Below are positions 15,995 to 23,937 of a DNA stretch of 24,373 nucleotides, piece by piece. Position numbers and translations under genes: made by a program. Within the stretch, counting starts at the first letter, position 1; each line of letters starts with the position of its first letter. The notes beneath the pieces were generated by a model. The model was not told where the DNA came from and searched no databases. It was given only the letters and a program-made list of their open reading frames with translations. The DNA comes from Candidatus Poseidoniales archaeon (GTDB taxonomy: Archaea; Thermoplasmatota; Poseidoniia; Poseidoniales; Poseidoniaceae), in contig QXYA01000171.1 in assembly GCA_009887135.1 (NCBI GenBank), positions 6,285-30,657 of the forward strand. The letters are read 5' to 3'.

Positions 15995-16993
15995 ATGCGC
16001 CGGAAGAAAAAGAACAAATCACAAAATGTTCCCGCCGCTCCGTTGCCTCCAATGCCGGGGATGCCATTGCCTCCTCTAGCTGGTCAACAACCCTCTCCAG
16101 GCATGCCATTGCCTCCATTACAACCGGCACCTGCCCAGTTACCACCTGCTCCCTTGCCAGTACCCCAACCACTCCCAGCCGCTCCAGCAGTAAATGCTCC
16201 AGTCGCTCCTCTTGCACCAACGCCATTGCCTCAAGCAGCCCCTGAGAAAGAAACAAACGAATATGGTGACCTGTGGGCAAAACGTTCTGCAAAACCACTT
16301 CCACAGATTTATGGGGCCATTGACAGACTCGGGTCTGGAGAGGCAGGATCTCTCCTCGACCGATACTCTGATCGTTTTGGACATTCATTGGACAGAGATA
16401 TCATAGTCCTAAGGAAAAAAGAACGAGAAGAAGCGTTAAACGATATCCGTTCTGAACCCGTTGTCGAATTACTCGACGTAGAAGAACCTGATCGACTCTC
16501 AGAAGTTGAAACGGAACTACGTTCATTGAAACCGCAGTATGAAGCAGCCAAAGCAGCGCAAGATAAAGCGTCATTGAAATCGCTTGTCCCACAACTTGAA
16601 GCATTAATGCGCGAAAGAAAAGAACTCAAGGGAATTGTATCAGCCCCTAAGCCGAAGAAGGTCACGCCCGTTGAAGTTTCAGAGGAATCCGATGAAATTG
16701 AAAACGAAATGGATGAAGCAGATGAACTGTTCACTCAATTCTTTGGAATCGTAAATGATCTCCTTGGTGATGAATTACCAGAAAAGGCAATTGAATCCTT
16801 TATGGCATCTGAAGGATTCGAATTATTCAAAGAAGTTGGCGCTGATCCAGCTGCTATTGAAGATGAACGCCGTGGAGAATTTTTCAAAATTATCGATGAA
16901 CAATTGGGCAATATGCCAGATGATTCGATAACAGCATTTGTAGACTCAGGGGATTTCGCATTGTACAAGCAAATCTCTGAAATGTACGCATAA
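15995..16993 (+). CDS. Hypothetical proline-rich, coiled-coil protein with C-terminal tandem repeat
   Basis: A 332-residue cytoplasmic-looking protein of unrecognised family. It begins with a basic patch (RRKKKNK). A low-complexity segment rich in Pro, Ala, Leu and Met follows at 12-83. A helical, highly charged middle at 132-215 includes a likely coiled coil at 168-212. The acidic linker is at 225-245. The C-terminus has two related helical units of about 34 residues, at 249-282 and 296-328, aligned as FFGIVNDLLGDELPEKAIESF with FFKIIDEQLGN-MPDDSITAF. ATG at 15995 is fixed by GAGGTGA 4 nt upstream; a longer reading from 15875 would overlap priS and is rejected. It precedes the RDD-like gene by 13 nt, so the two are probably translated from one message and could act together at the membrane. 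Confidence 0.65.
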   Translation: MRRKKKNKSQNVPAAPLPPMPGMPLPPLAGQQPSPGMPLPPLQPAPAQLPPAPLPVPQPLPAAPAVNAPVAPLAPTPLPQAAPEKETNEYGDLWAKRSAKPLPQIYGAIDRLGSGEAGSLLDRYSDRFGHSLDRDIIVLRKKEREEALNDIRSEPVVELLDVEEPDRLSEVETELRSLKPQYEAAKAAQDKASLKSLVPQLEALMRERKELKGIVSAPKPKKVTPVEVSEESDEIENEMDEADELFTQFFGIVNDLLGDELPEKAIESFMASEGFELFKEVGADPAAIEDERRGEFFKIIDEQLGNMPDDSITAFVDSGDFALYKQISEMYA

Positions 16994-17006
16994 GTGAAGT
17001 GATGAT

Positions 17007-17852
17007 ATGGGATTACTCGATAAGGTCGAAACGAAAGATGAAGTTGTCAAGAAGGCAAAGCCAGTAGCAAAGGCTGCTAAGCCAGTAGCAAAGGCTGCTA
17101 AAGCTGCTGCAAAGAAAGCAACTCCAGCGCCTCAAAAAGCAAAAAAGGAAAAGAATCCTAAGGTAAAGAAGGCTCGTCCTGAAGGCCTGTCATCCGATTT
17201 TGAAATTGCTTCGAGTTTGAATCGGGTTATTTCATGGTGGGTTAATTTCACTGTAAATTTCTCAGTCCTGATTGGTGCATTGGTTATGTCTGTTACAACT
17301 GGTGGCGCAAGTGGCGGTACTGCAACTACTCTCCTTTTTGCTGGTGCAGGTCTGATATTCATCTTTAATGGCATAGTGTTGCCAATATGGACAGGACGTA
17401 ACCTCGGACAATATACCTCATCAACACAATATATTCGCGGCGATGGCTCAAAACCTCTTTTCCTACACGGATTGTTTGTCAACAATATTGGCGTATCATC
17501 GCTTATTGGTTTCATTATGGTTTTCATGCAGGCAGGTCAACTAGGAAACGGTACAGCGCCAATTGTTCTAACCTCTATTGGAGCAGTCTTGATGATTCTA
17601 TGGATTGTTAACTGGCAGTTCTCCCGTAACAGTGATTTGAATCAGGGCTTATTCGACTTAGTTTTTGGAGCATATCTCGTACGCTATGTATCCGAAGGCG
17701 GAGAAGTCTCTGGATTCCGAGCACGGTTAGAAAGTATGAGCCAATTTGGCGAGAAGTACGCTCAGCGTGTTGAAGATAAGAAAAAGGCCAAAGTAGTCTC
17801 TTCTGATGATAAGAAGAAAGAAGAAAATTCAGATTCTGAAACAGAAGATTGA
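17007..17852 (+). CDS. RDD-like membrane protein with histone-H1-like Lys/Ala tail
   Basis: A 281-residue protein with an N-terminal tail (8-58) made largely of Lys, Ala, Pro and Val. It contains KPVAKAA repeats like those of histone H1 and bacterial HU-tail proteins. Four membrane helices follow near 78-98, 106-128, 153-175 and 186-205, and the C-terminal tail is charged. R73 before the first helix, the TGRNLGQYTSSTQYIRGDGSKP loop and QGLFDLVFGAYLVR at 213-226 match the layout of the RDD family, whose members are membrane proteins of mostly unknown role (some proposed ion exchangers). ATG at 17007 follows the preceding stop by 13 nt with a GTGATGAT element. Whether the tail contacts DNA, RNA or membrane lipids cannot be told. 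Confidence 0.68.
   Translation: MGLLDKVETKDEVVKKAKPVAKAAKPVAKAAKAAAKKATPAPQKAKKEKNPKVKKARPEGLSSDFEIASSLNRVISWWVNFTVNFSVLIGALVMSVTTGGASGGTATTLLFAGAGLIFIFNGIVLPIWTGRNLGQYTSSTQYIRGDGSKPLFLHGLFVNNIGVSSLIGFIMVFMQAGQLGNGTAPIVLTSIGAVLMILWIVNWQFSRNSDLNQGLFDLVFGAYLVRYVSEGGEVSGFRARLESMSQFGEKYAQRVEDKKKAKVVSSDDKKKEENSDSETED
17060..17101 (+). repeat. Perfect 21-bp tandem duplication inside the Lys/Ala tail
   Basis: Two identical 21-bp units lie head to tail, at 17060-17080 and 17081-17101, each starting GCCAGTAGCAAAGG. They encode two copies of KPVAKAA in the N-terminal tail of the RDD-like protein. Because the copies are identical even at third positions, the duplication is probably recent, and copy number may vary between strains. 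Confidence 0.85.
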
Positions 17853-17879
17853 TCGGATTTTATTTACCATTGATTGGCC

Positions 17880-18857
17880 ATGTTCATCAAGAGGTTTCGA
17901 CCATTTTTGATCCATCTCTCACTGTGGATTGTTATTCTATTCTTCATTCCAATTCTCCCTCTGAATAATTCATTGATGTTGATTTGTTTTATACCAATCC
18001 TTATCGTAGATTTATGGTTGAGTTTTACGCTGGGACTGATGCTGCAATTACCTGCAATAAGATCATATTCCAAAGTTCCAGGACACTTAATCAGTGAAGA
18101 ACAAGATATTGATGGCTATCCAGTCCGTTGGCTAAGAACCTCTATTCAAGATTCTAAGCCATTGGCAATACTTATCCATGGTTGGAATTCAAAGGCATTG
18201 AATATGGAAGGTCGGGCTAAAATCTATCTTGATTCAGGCTACAATGTTATCCTCTTTGAAATGAGAGCGCACGGTGGCAATATGCCAGTTGATCACTGGG
18301 CTGCTATGCATGTTTGCCATGATTTTGAAAAGGTGATGGAAATATATTCCGTCAACGGATGGCTCGATAATGGATTCATCGTACATGGGCACAGCATGGG
18401 AGGTTTCATTGCCCAACGCGGATTGAGAGCTGAATTAGATACCTCTGCTAATCTAAAAGGAGTTATTCTTGAATCACCCGTAACTTCCTATTCATTAATT
18501 AATAATCGTACATGTGAGGTATTACGAATACCAGAGTTCTTGCATCCATGGATGATGAGGAGGCTTCTCAAGCACTATAACTCAATGAATGACCCTCACT
18601 ATCAGATTCGTGATATAAACTTCTTACAATCTCCACAATGGGGGCTTCCAGACGCTCCAACACTTCTTGTTCAAGCAAAGTTCGATAGAACATTGGGAGA
18701 AAAACATTGGAAACACTTAGTCGATGTACATTCTAATGCAGATTCTAATTTCAATTATCATATTGTTGAAGAACTCAAGCATAGTCAGGAACGTAGCAAT
18801 GAAGAAAGAGATCAGTTAATCCTAGACTGGATGAAAGAAGAATCACTCTTCTTCTGA
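17880..18857 (+). CDS. Membrane-anchored alpha/beta hydrolase
   Basis: A 325-residue protein with two N-terminal hydrophobic segments (about 8-28 and 31-52), followed by an alpha/beta-hydrolase domain. LIHGWNSKA at 98-106 is the oxyanion-hole region. The nucleophile elbow is GHSMGG with S172 as the predicted nucleophile. D269 in QAKFDRTLG and H301 in LKHSQER are the likely remaining catalytic triad residues. Close bacterial and archaeal relatives are called lysophospholipases or serine aminopeptidase-like hydrolases; the substrate is unknown. The ATG at 17880 is preferred to the TTG two codons before it. A TTTTATTTA stretch about 15-20 nt before the ATG could be a promoter element for a leaderless message. 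Its last 15 bases overlap the end of the convergent CNNM/CBS gene. Confidence 0.82.
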   Translation: MFIKRFRPFLIHLSLWIVILFFIPILPLNNSLMLICFIPILIVDLWLSFTLGLMLQLPAIRSYSKVPGHLISEEQDIDGYPVRWLRTSIQDSKPLAILIHGWNSKALNMEGRAKIYLDSGYNVILFEMRAHGGNMPVDHWAAMHVCHDFEKVMEIYSVNGWLDNGFIVHGHSMGGFIAQRGLRAELDTSANLKGVILESPVTSYSLINNRTCEVLRIPEFLHPWMMRRLLKHYNSMNDPHYQIRDINFLQSPQWGLPDAPTLLVQAKFDRTLGEKHWKHLVDVHSNADSNFNYHIVEELKHSQERSNEERDQLILDWMKEESLFF

Positions 18858-19880
18858 TGGATTGCTTGCTTGAACTCGAGCAAGTTCTCTCATATCGTCT
18901 ACTTCATCTAACTCATCAACAATCTCTTCCCCAAGTAATGTTTCAAGGACATCTTCCATTGTAAGGATGCCAGATGTACCTCCAAACTCATCTCGAACAA
19001 CAGCGAATTGCTGCCGTTCACCAAGGAACATCTCGAGAGCAGAGTCCACACTTTGGTCAATGGATATAAATTGCACAGGTTTCAAAAATTCTTCGACGAG
19101 TCTGTCCCATTCATCACGACTGGCAGCGACTAGAAGTTCCGAACGGATAACTAAACCTTGTACATCATCAATTGATTCATCATAGACAGGTATCCGAGAG
19201 AATCGAAGTACTGGGTTCTCATCGAGTACCTCACGTATGGATTTGTCCTTGTGAAGTGCTGAAACGACAACGCGTGGCGTCATCACTTCTGTAATTGGAA
19301 TCTCCCTTAATCTCAATAAATTTAGAATTACTGTTTCTTCATCTTCCATAAGGGCGCCTTCCTCTTCACCTAGATCTGCTAATGCAGCTAAATCGTCTCT
19401 TGTAACCAATTGACCATCTGCACTCGGAAGGATCTTTTTCATCCATTGAATAGGAGCCACGATAAAGACTAGCAATGATGTGATTACGACTAGAGATCTT
19501 CCAGTAATCAAGGACAATTGACGCCAATATGCTGTCCCTAAGGTCTTTGGGATGATTTCAGAAAGGAAAAGAACGGCCAATGTTAGTAAAATTGATGCTA
19601 TCGTGAGGTACTCATTTCCATATACCTCTTGGACCTGTGAACCTACACCCGCAGCCCCCATCGTATGTGCTATGGTATTCAGGGTTAGGATGGCGGTGAG
19701 AGGTTTTACAGCATCGTCTGATTTTAATTTGGACCATATGACGCCGCGTTTATCTAATTCTTTTTGCCAAACAGCCACCTGTGTATTTGGAACCGATAGG
19801 ACAACTGCCTCGAGAATAGAGCATAGAAATGAGACTCCAATAGCCAAAATTGTATAGAAAATTAGTAATTCAAGGCCCAT
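18843..19880 (-). CDS. CNNM (DUF21) and CBS-domain membrane protein
   Basis: A 345-residue protein of the CNNM/CorC family, implicated in magnesium and other divalent-cation transport. Residues 1-165 form the DUF21/CNNM transmembrane domain with helices near 4-26, 58-80, 92-110 and 128-148, including the conserved LSEIIPKTLG. Residues 180-325 hold a CBS pair: PITEVMTPRVVV and RFSRIPVYDESIDDVQGLV in the first CBS, and QFISIDQSVDSALEMF through EFGGTSGILTMEDVLE in the second. CBS pairs usually bind adenine nucleotides. The C-terminal CorC/HlyC domain found in many bacterial members is absent, and the protein ends in an acidic tail. Start ATG at 19880, with AGGAG about 12 nt upstream. Confidence 0.9.
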   Translation of the reverse strand: MGLELLIFYTILAIGVSFLCSILEAVVLSVPNTQVAVWQKELDKRGVIWSKLKSDDAVKPLTAILTLNTIAHTMGAAGVGSQVQEVYGNEYLTIASILLTLAVLFLSEIIPKTLGTAYWRQLSLITGRSLVVITSLLVFIVAPIQWMKKILPSADGQLVTRDDLAALADLGEEEGALMEDEETVILNLLRLREIPITEVMTPRVVVSALHKDKSIREVLDENPVLRFSRIPVYDESIDDVQGLVIRSELLVAASRDEWDRLVEEFLKPVQFISIDQSVDSALEMFLGERQQFAVVRDEFGGTSGILTMEDVLETLLGEEIVDELDEVDDMRELARVQASNPSEEE

Positions 19881-19998
19881 GATGAACGAGTACTCCTTTC
19901 GCAGGTATTCAGTCCTATGAGGACAACGTTATTCAAAATGACGTTTGTTTATCTTCTCCGTGGGTCGAGTTGAAAATGGTTGATTCATTGGACAGGAC
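19881..19998. promoter_or_regulatory. Divergent promoter region between the CNNM/CBS gene and metG
   Basis: This 118-nt gap separates two divergent starts. A short inverted repeat AACGT/ACGTT (19925-19929 and 19941-19945, 11-nt spacer) lies near the middle, and a TATA-like GTTTATC stretch at about 19947-19953 lies upstream of metG. On the minus side AAAGGAG is close to the CNNM start. Assignments are tentative. Confidence 0.35.
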
Positions 19999-22239
19999 AT
20001 GAGCGATGGAGACCACGTGCTAATTTGCGTGGCCTGGCCTTATGCAAATGGACCACTGCATCTCGGTCATGTTGCTGGATGTTACCTCCCACCCGACATT
20101 CATGCTCGATTCGAACGTGCTCTTGGTAATCGTGTGTTAATGGTTTCAGGTTCAGATGAGCACGGCACCCCTATTACAGTCTCTGCTGAACAAGAAGGTA
20201 TAGAGCCGCAGGACATTGTGGATCGTTTTCATGAAATTAATTCTAAAGCATTACTCGACCTTGGTTGTACATGGATGCCTAATGTTGATGGGCGAGGCGT
20301 TGAATATGGAGGTTCACTCTTCAATAGAACTACTGACTTAGAACACAAAAAACGTGTCCAATCTAATTTTAAAGATCTATATGATGCTGGTTTCTTTGAA
20401 ATGCGGGCAATGGAACAGTATTACGAATTGAATCCTTCGGGCGGTGGCAGATTCCTCCCCGACCGATATATTGAGGGGACTTGCCCTAACTGCGAGGCTG
20501 ATGGTGCTCGAGGCGATCAATGCGACAGTTGTGGCGCAACATATGAGTCTTCAGAACTGCGAAATCCTATTTCCAAAATGAATCCAACCTTTGAAGTTGA
20601 AATCCGAGAGACAGAACACCTTTTTTATCGCCTTGACCTATTCCAAGAAGCGCTGCAACTGCATGCAGATCAAAGGCAATCTGTTTGGAAGCCGAATGTT
20701 CGCGCCATGACCAAACAATGGCTCGACATGGGCCTTCGACCAAGAGCAGTTACGAGAGATTTAACTTGGGGCATCAACGTCCCTATTGACGGAGATGATT
20801 GGATTGGAAAGTGCATTTATGTTTGGTTCGAAGCTGTACAAGGTTATCTCACATGCTCCCAAATTTGGTCTGAGAAGTATGGTGAAGATTCTGCAGCATG
20901 GGAATCCTGGTGGACAAATAACGAACAATCGAATCCTCGTCATTATTACTTCCTAGGCAAAGATAACGTCCCATTCCATACAGTCATTTGGCCTGCTATT
21001 TTAATGGGATTAAATCATGTAAGAAACGGTAAAACAGCCAACGATCCTGTAGAGTTACCTGGTATGGGGGACCTCCATCTCGAAGATAACGTACCTGCAA
21101 TGGAATATCTTATGCTCGCTGGTGGACAGTTTTCTAAATCCCGGAAGCATGCGATTTGGTTGCCTTCCTTCCTAGAACGATTTGATCCAGATACGTTGAG
21201 ATATTATCTCAGCATCAATATGCCTGAAGGACATGATACGGATTTTACTTGGAATGAATTCGTAGATCGAATTAATAATGAACTTATTGCCACTTATGGT
21301 AATTTTGTCAATCGAGTCATGTCTCTTACCGCTCGATTGCCGAATGAAGGTGTCTCCCCGCTTATACAATTTGATGATAATGTGCTACACGCCGACGACA
21401 TTGTATTCCTCGATACGCTTCATTCCAAAATAACAGATTCTTTGAAACGCCATCGTTACAAAGAAGCTCTTCGATTTGCTATGAATGCAGCCCAGCATGG
21501 CAATCAACTGCTACAAAATGCTGCACCTTGGAAGCATCTTAAGTCAGAAGAAGGGGCTGATGGACGTCATGAATCGCTCTCTTCCCTCGCTTTTGGTTGG
21601 AGGCTTTGTAGGTATCTTGCTGTTGTTACACAACCCTTCTTGCCATTCAGTTCTCAGAAGTTATGGGCTATGCTGGGTCTTGAAGGAGAAGCACACTTGC
21701 AATCATGGGACTCTGCTCTTAATTGGACGGCAGATATCTGCCCCACAGATGAGAATTATCAGCCACTCTTCAAACGCTTAGATCTTGATGAAATTGTACA
21801 ACAAGAACAATCGCTTGTAGAAGAATCGGAACCATCAGCCATTGGTCATGGTGTAAAGGGTGGGAAAAAGGAGAAGAAGAATATGAAAGAAGAACAACCA
21901 GAAGGCATTGTATACCTTGAATTTGAAACATTTATGGAAGTTGAGTTACGCGTTGGAAAAATTGTCAGTGTTGAAGAACATCCCAATGCAGATCGATTGT
22001 ATGTTGTGAAACTTGATGATGGAACTGATTCGCAGCGTACAATTTGTGCAGGAATTAAGGAATATTATTCGAGTGAAGAACTCATGGGAAAAACTGTCGT
22101 ATTCGTGGCTAATCTCAAACCTAGACCTCTACGCGGTGTAGTTAGTGAAGGAATGATGCTCGCGGCAGATGATGGTGACGGTGCAGTAAAACTGGTAACC
22201 ATTGACGGGGATATTTCCACAGGTTCACTCGTTCGCTAA
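19999..22239 (+). CDS. metG: Methionyl-tRNA synthetase with fused C-terminal tRNA-binding domain
   Basis: A 746-residue class I synthetase charging tRNA-Met. The ATP-binding HIGH motif is HLGH at 21-24 within YANGPLHLGHVAGCYLPPD. The zinc knuckle has four cysteines (C162, C165, C175, C178). The KMSKS loop reads QFSKSR at 377-382, keeping the second lysine (K380) but with glutamine in place of the first. The anticodon-binding helical domain follows, then a lysine-rich linker (about 616-632) and a Trbp111/EMAP-type OB-fold domain from about 640, with FMEVELRVGKIVSVEEHPNADRLYVVK. In several archaea this domain is a separate protein; here it is fused. The ATG at 19999 gives a normal N-terminus. 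The last 15 bases overlap the convergent fchA gene. Confidence 0.96.
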   Translation: MSDGDHVLICVAWPYANGPLHLGHVAGCYLPPDIHARFERALGNRVLMVSGSDEHGTPITVSAEQEGIEPQDIVDRFHEINSKALLDLGCTWMPNVDGRGVEYGGSLFNRTTDLEHKKRVQSNFKDLYDAGFFEMRAMEQYYELNPSGGGRFLPDRYIEGTCPNCEADGARGDQCDSCGATYESSELRNPISKMNPTFEVEIRETEHLFYRLDLFQEALQLHADQRQSVWKPNVRAMTKQWLDMGLRPRAVTRDLTWGINVPIDGDDWIGKCIYVWFEAVQGYLTCSQIWSEKYGEDSAAWESWWTNNEQSNPRHYYFLGKDNVPFHTVIWPAILMGLNHVRNGKTANDPVELPGMGDLHLEDNVPAMEYLMLAGGQFSKSRKHAIWLPSFLERFDPDTLRYYLSINMPEGHDTDFTWNEFVDRINNELIATYGNFVNRVMSLTARLPNEGVSPLIQFDDNVLHADDIVFLDTLHSKITDSLKRHRYKEALRFAMNAAQHGNQLLQNAAPWKHLKSEEGADGRHESLSSLAFGWRLCRYLAVVTQPFLPFSSQKLWAMLGLEGEAHLQSWDSALNWTADICPTDENYQPLFKRLDLDEIVQQEQSLVEESEPSAIGHGVKGGKKEKKNMKEEQPEGIVYLEFETFMEVELRVGKIVSVEEHPNADRLYVVKLDDGTDSQRTICAGIKEYYSSEELMGKTVVFVANLKPRPLRGVVSEGMMLAADDGDGAVKLVTIDGDISTGSLVR

Positions 22240-22857
22240 TCGTTGACGTACAGCTTCCATACAAAGTCTCGAGTGAATTTTAGCTTCACTCGATAATTCT
22301 GGCAAATGCGCTCTCATTTCAATTCCATAGGATTCTGGTAATGAATTGAGATTGATTTCTATATTGAAGATGGCGCCCTTGAGCGCTGCTGAAGCGAGCA
22401 AACTCGCTACGCCAACATCAGATACAGCATTTTCGTTACCTAACATGGCTAAATCGGGTAAGAGTTTCAATAAATCTAGAGCATGGCAGGCCGTATCATA
22501 AGGTACCTTAGCCGCACCTAGCATTGAAGTTCTAATTTCTTCTCTACGTATTTCTTTTTCTTGTTCTGTCGATTTAGGTAGTTTAAATCCAGATACGACT
22601 GCATCAAATGCCTGACTATCCAATTGTGCTAGTTCCAATCCCTCTTCCAATAGTGGAGTCGCTATTGTATTTACAGAATCCGAAATAGTCCATCCATCGC
22701 TGTATTTGTCATTGCCAAGAGTAAGGTCCGCAACCATCTTGGCTAACGCTGCTGCTTGGCCTAAAGCAACAGCAGCAGCTGAACCACCACCGGGAGTAGG
22801 GTCGCTACTCGCTAGTGCAGATTGAAATTCTTTAAGAGTTACATCTGCCCACTTCAT
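22225..22857 (-). CDS. fchA: Formiminotetrahydrofolate cyclodeaminase
   Basis: A 210-residue all-helical enzyme that converts 5-formimino-tetrahydrofolate to 5,10-methenyl-tetrahydrofolate with release of ammonia. Key features are the folate-binding glycine loop SSDPTPGGGSAAAVA at 17-31, the helix AALAKMVADLTLG, the DSQAFDAVVSGFKLPK segment, the AKVPYDTACHAL helix and the C-terminal NAVSDVGVASLLASAALKGAIFNIEINL block, all typical of the FTCD cyclodeaminase domain. Its ATG overlaps the ftcD stop by four bases (ATGA), so both subunits are translated together and probably channel the intermediate as in the fused animal enzyme. The 3' end overlaps metG by 15 bases. Confidence 0.92.
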   Translation of the reverse strand: MKWADVTLKEFQSALASSDPTPGGGSAAAVALGQAAALAKMVADLTLGNDKYSDGWTISDSVNTIATPLLEEGLELAQLDSQAFDAVVSGFKLPKSTEQEKEIRREEIRTSMLGAAKVPYDTACHALDLLKLLPDLAMLGNENAVSDVGVASLLASAALKGAIFNIEINLNSLPESYGIEMRAHLPELSSEAKIHSRLCMEAVRQRLANE

Positions 22858-23897
22858 TCGTCATCACCTTCCAAGCACCATTCAATAATCCGTTGAGTAG
22901 GATCGAAATGATGAATGCTGCTCAAACCGAGTTTCTCTATGGCAAGAGATACGTATTCTACATCAGATAATTCATCAGAATCTGCATACCATTTACCAGA
23001 TTCAACCATAGATTCAAGCGGTACTAACCCTACTATTTCGGAGCCAATAGCCAGGCCTCCCATATCTATTGCCAGTGATGAGATCACATCGTATGCATGG
23101 TGTAAATTTGTATGACTGTACTGTTGAAGATTCATGGATACTTGACTAATGCTATGTGTTTCCAATGGCACACCCATACCTTGGACATGGTTGAGTAATC
23201 CTTGTGTTCTAAACTTCTTTTCTTTATCATTTGATTTCATTAATCTGCCACTTGATCGAACAATAGAACCGATTTGTTTAGAAATCTTAGCATCCTTTTC
23301 ATCTATATTCACATTGTAGGCTATGAGGATATCTCTCGCTCCTATGGTAATGGCTCCAGACCGCTGGGAGGATTCGTCCCATTTCTCAGAGCCTAAATCG
23401 GGGAGGCATGTGGAAGGTCCGTGCACTGTTGAATTCCCATTAAAACGATGCACTAAATCTTCATATTCTCCTTTCCTTAAAGCGGATAGAGCTGTTCTTG
23501 AATTATCTGAAGCGGCCCCTCCATACAAGAATACGGGTACTGTCAAATTCCCAACTTTCATTGCGACCCGCTTTGCGATCTCTATGCATTGATCCATTGA
23601 AACACCAGAAATAGGAACAAACGGACATACATCTACACACCCCATACGTGGGTGTTCTCCTGAATGATTTCGCATATCGATTTCTAGAATAGAGGCTTGA
23701 ATAAGTAAAAAGGCTGCATGTTCCACTTCAGCAGGAGTTCCTGCAAATGTGATTACGGTACGATTGTAATCTGAATCGGGCTCAATTCCTAATATCTTGA
23801 CGCCAGGAATGCGAGCAGCATCGACAATTCGGTTGATTTTCTTAAGATCTCTGCCTTCAGAAATATTCGGTACGCATTCGATGATAGACTTGCCCAT
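22854..23897 (-). CDS. ftcD: Glutamate formiminotransferase
   Basis: A 347-residue enzyme that transfers the formimino group from N-formimino-glutamate to tetrahydrofolate. It has the two-domain transferase layout: IIECVPNISEGRD at 5-17, DSDYNRTVITFAG at 41-53, and the catalytic block NHSGEHPRMGCVDVCPFVP at 77-95. H82 corresponds to the catalytic histidine of animal FTCD. VPVFLYGGAA and YNVNIDEKDAKISKQI are further family motifs. In animals the transferase and cyclodeaminase are one chain; here they are adjacent genes in the same order as the fused domains. The donor usually comes from histidine degradation, but no hut genes are in the window. ATG at 23897; the gap to the upstream PAN stop is 40 nt. 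Confidence 0.93.
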   Translation of the reverse strand: MGKSIIECVPNISEGRDLKKINRIVDAARIPGVKILGIEPDSDYNRTVITFAGTPAEVEHAAFLLIQASILEIDMRNHSGEHPRMGCVDVCPFVPISGVSMDQCIEIAKRVAMKVGNLTVPVFLYGGAASDNSRTALSALRKGEYEDLVHRFNGNSTVHGPSTCLPDLGSEKWDESSQRSGAITIGARDILIAYNVNIDEKDAKISKQIGSIVRSSGRLMKSNDKEKKFRTQGLLNHVQGMGVPLETHSISQVSMNLQQYSHTNLHHAYDVISSLAIDMGGLAIGSEIVGLVPLESMVESGKWYADSDELSDVEYVSLAIEKLGLSSIHHFDPTQRIIEWCLEGDDE

Positions 23898-23937
23898 GGC
23901 TCATGATTTTGAGTAAGGACTTTGAACATTGACCTCT

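Noticed and set aside
16021..16250. Repetitive CCATTGCCTCC-type sequence as a CRISPR or other repeat array
   Set aside because: The similarity comes from proline codons in a low-complexity protein segment; units are irregular and have no spacers.
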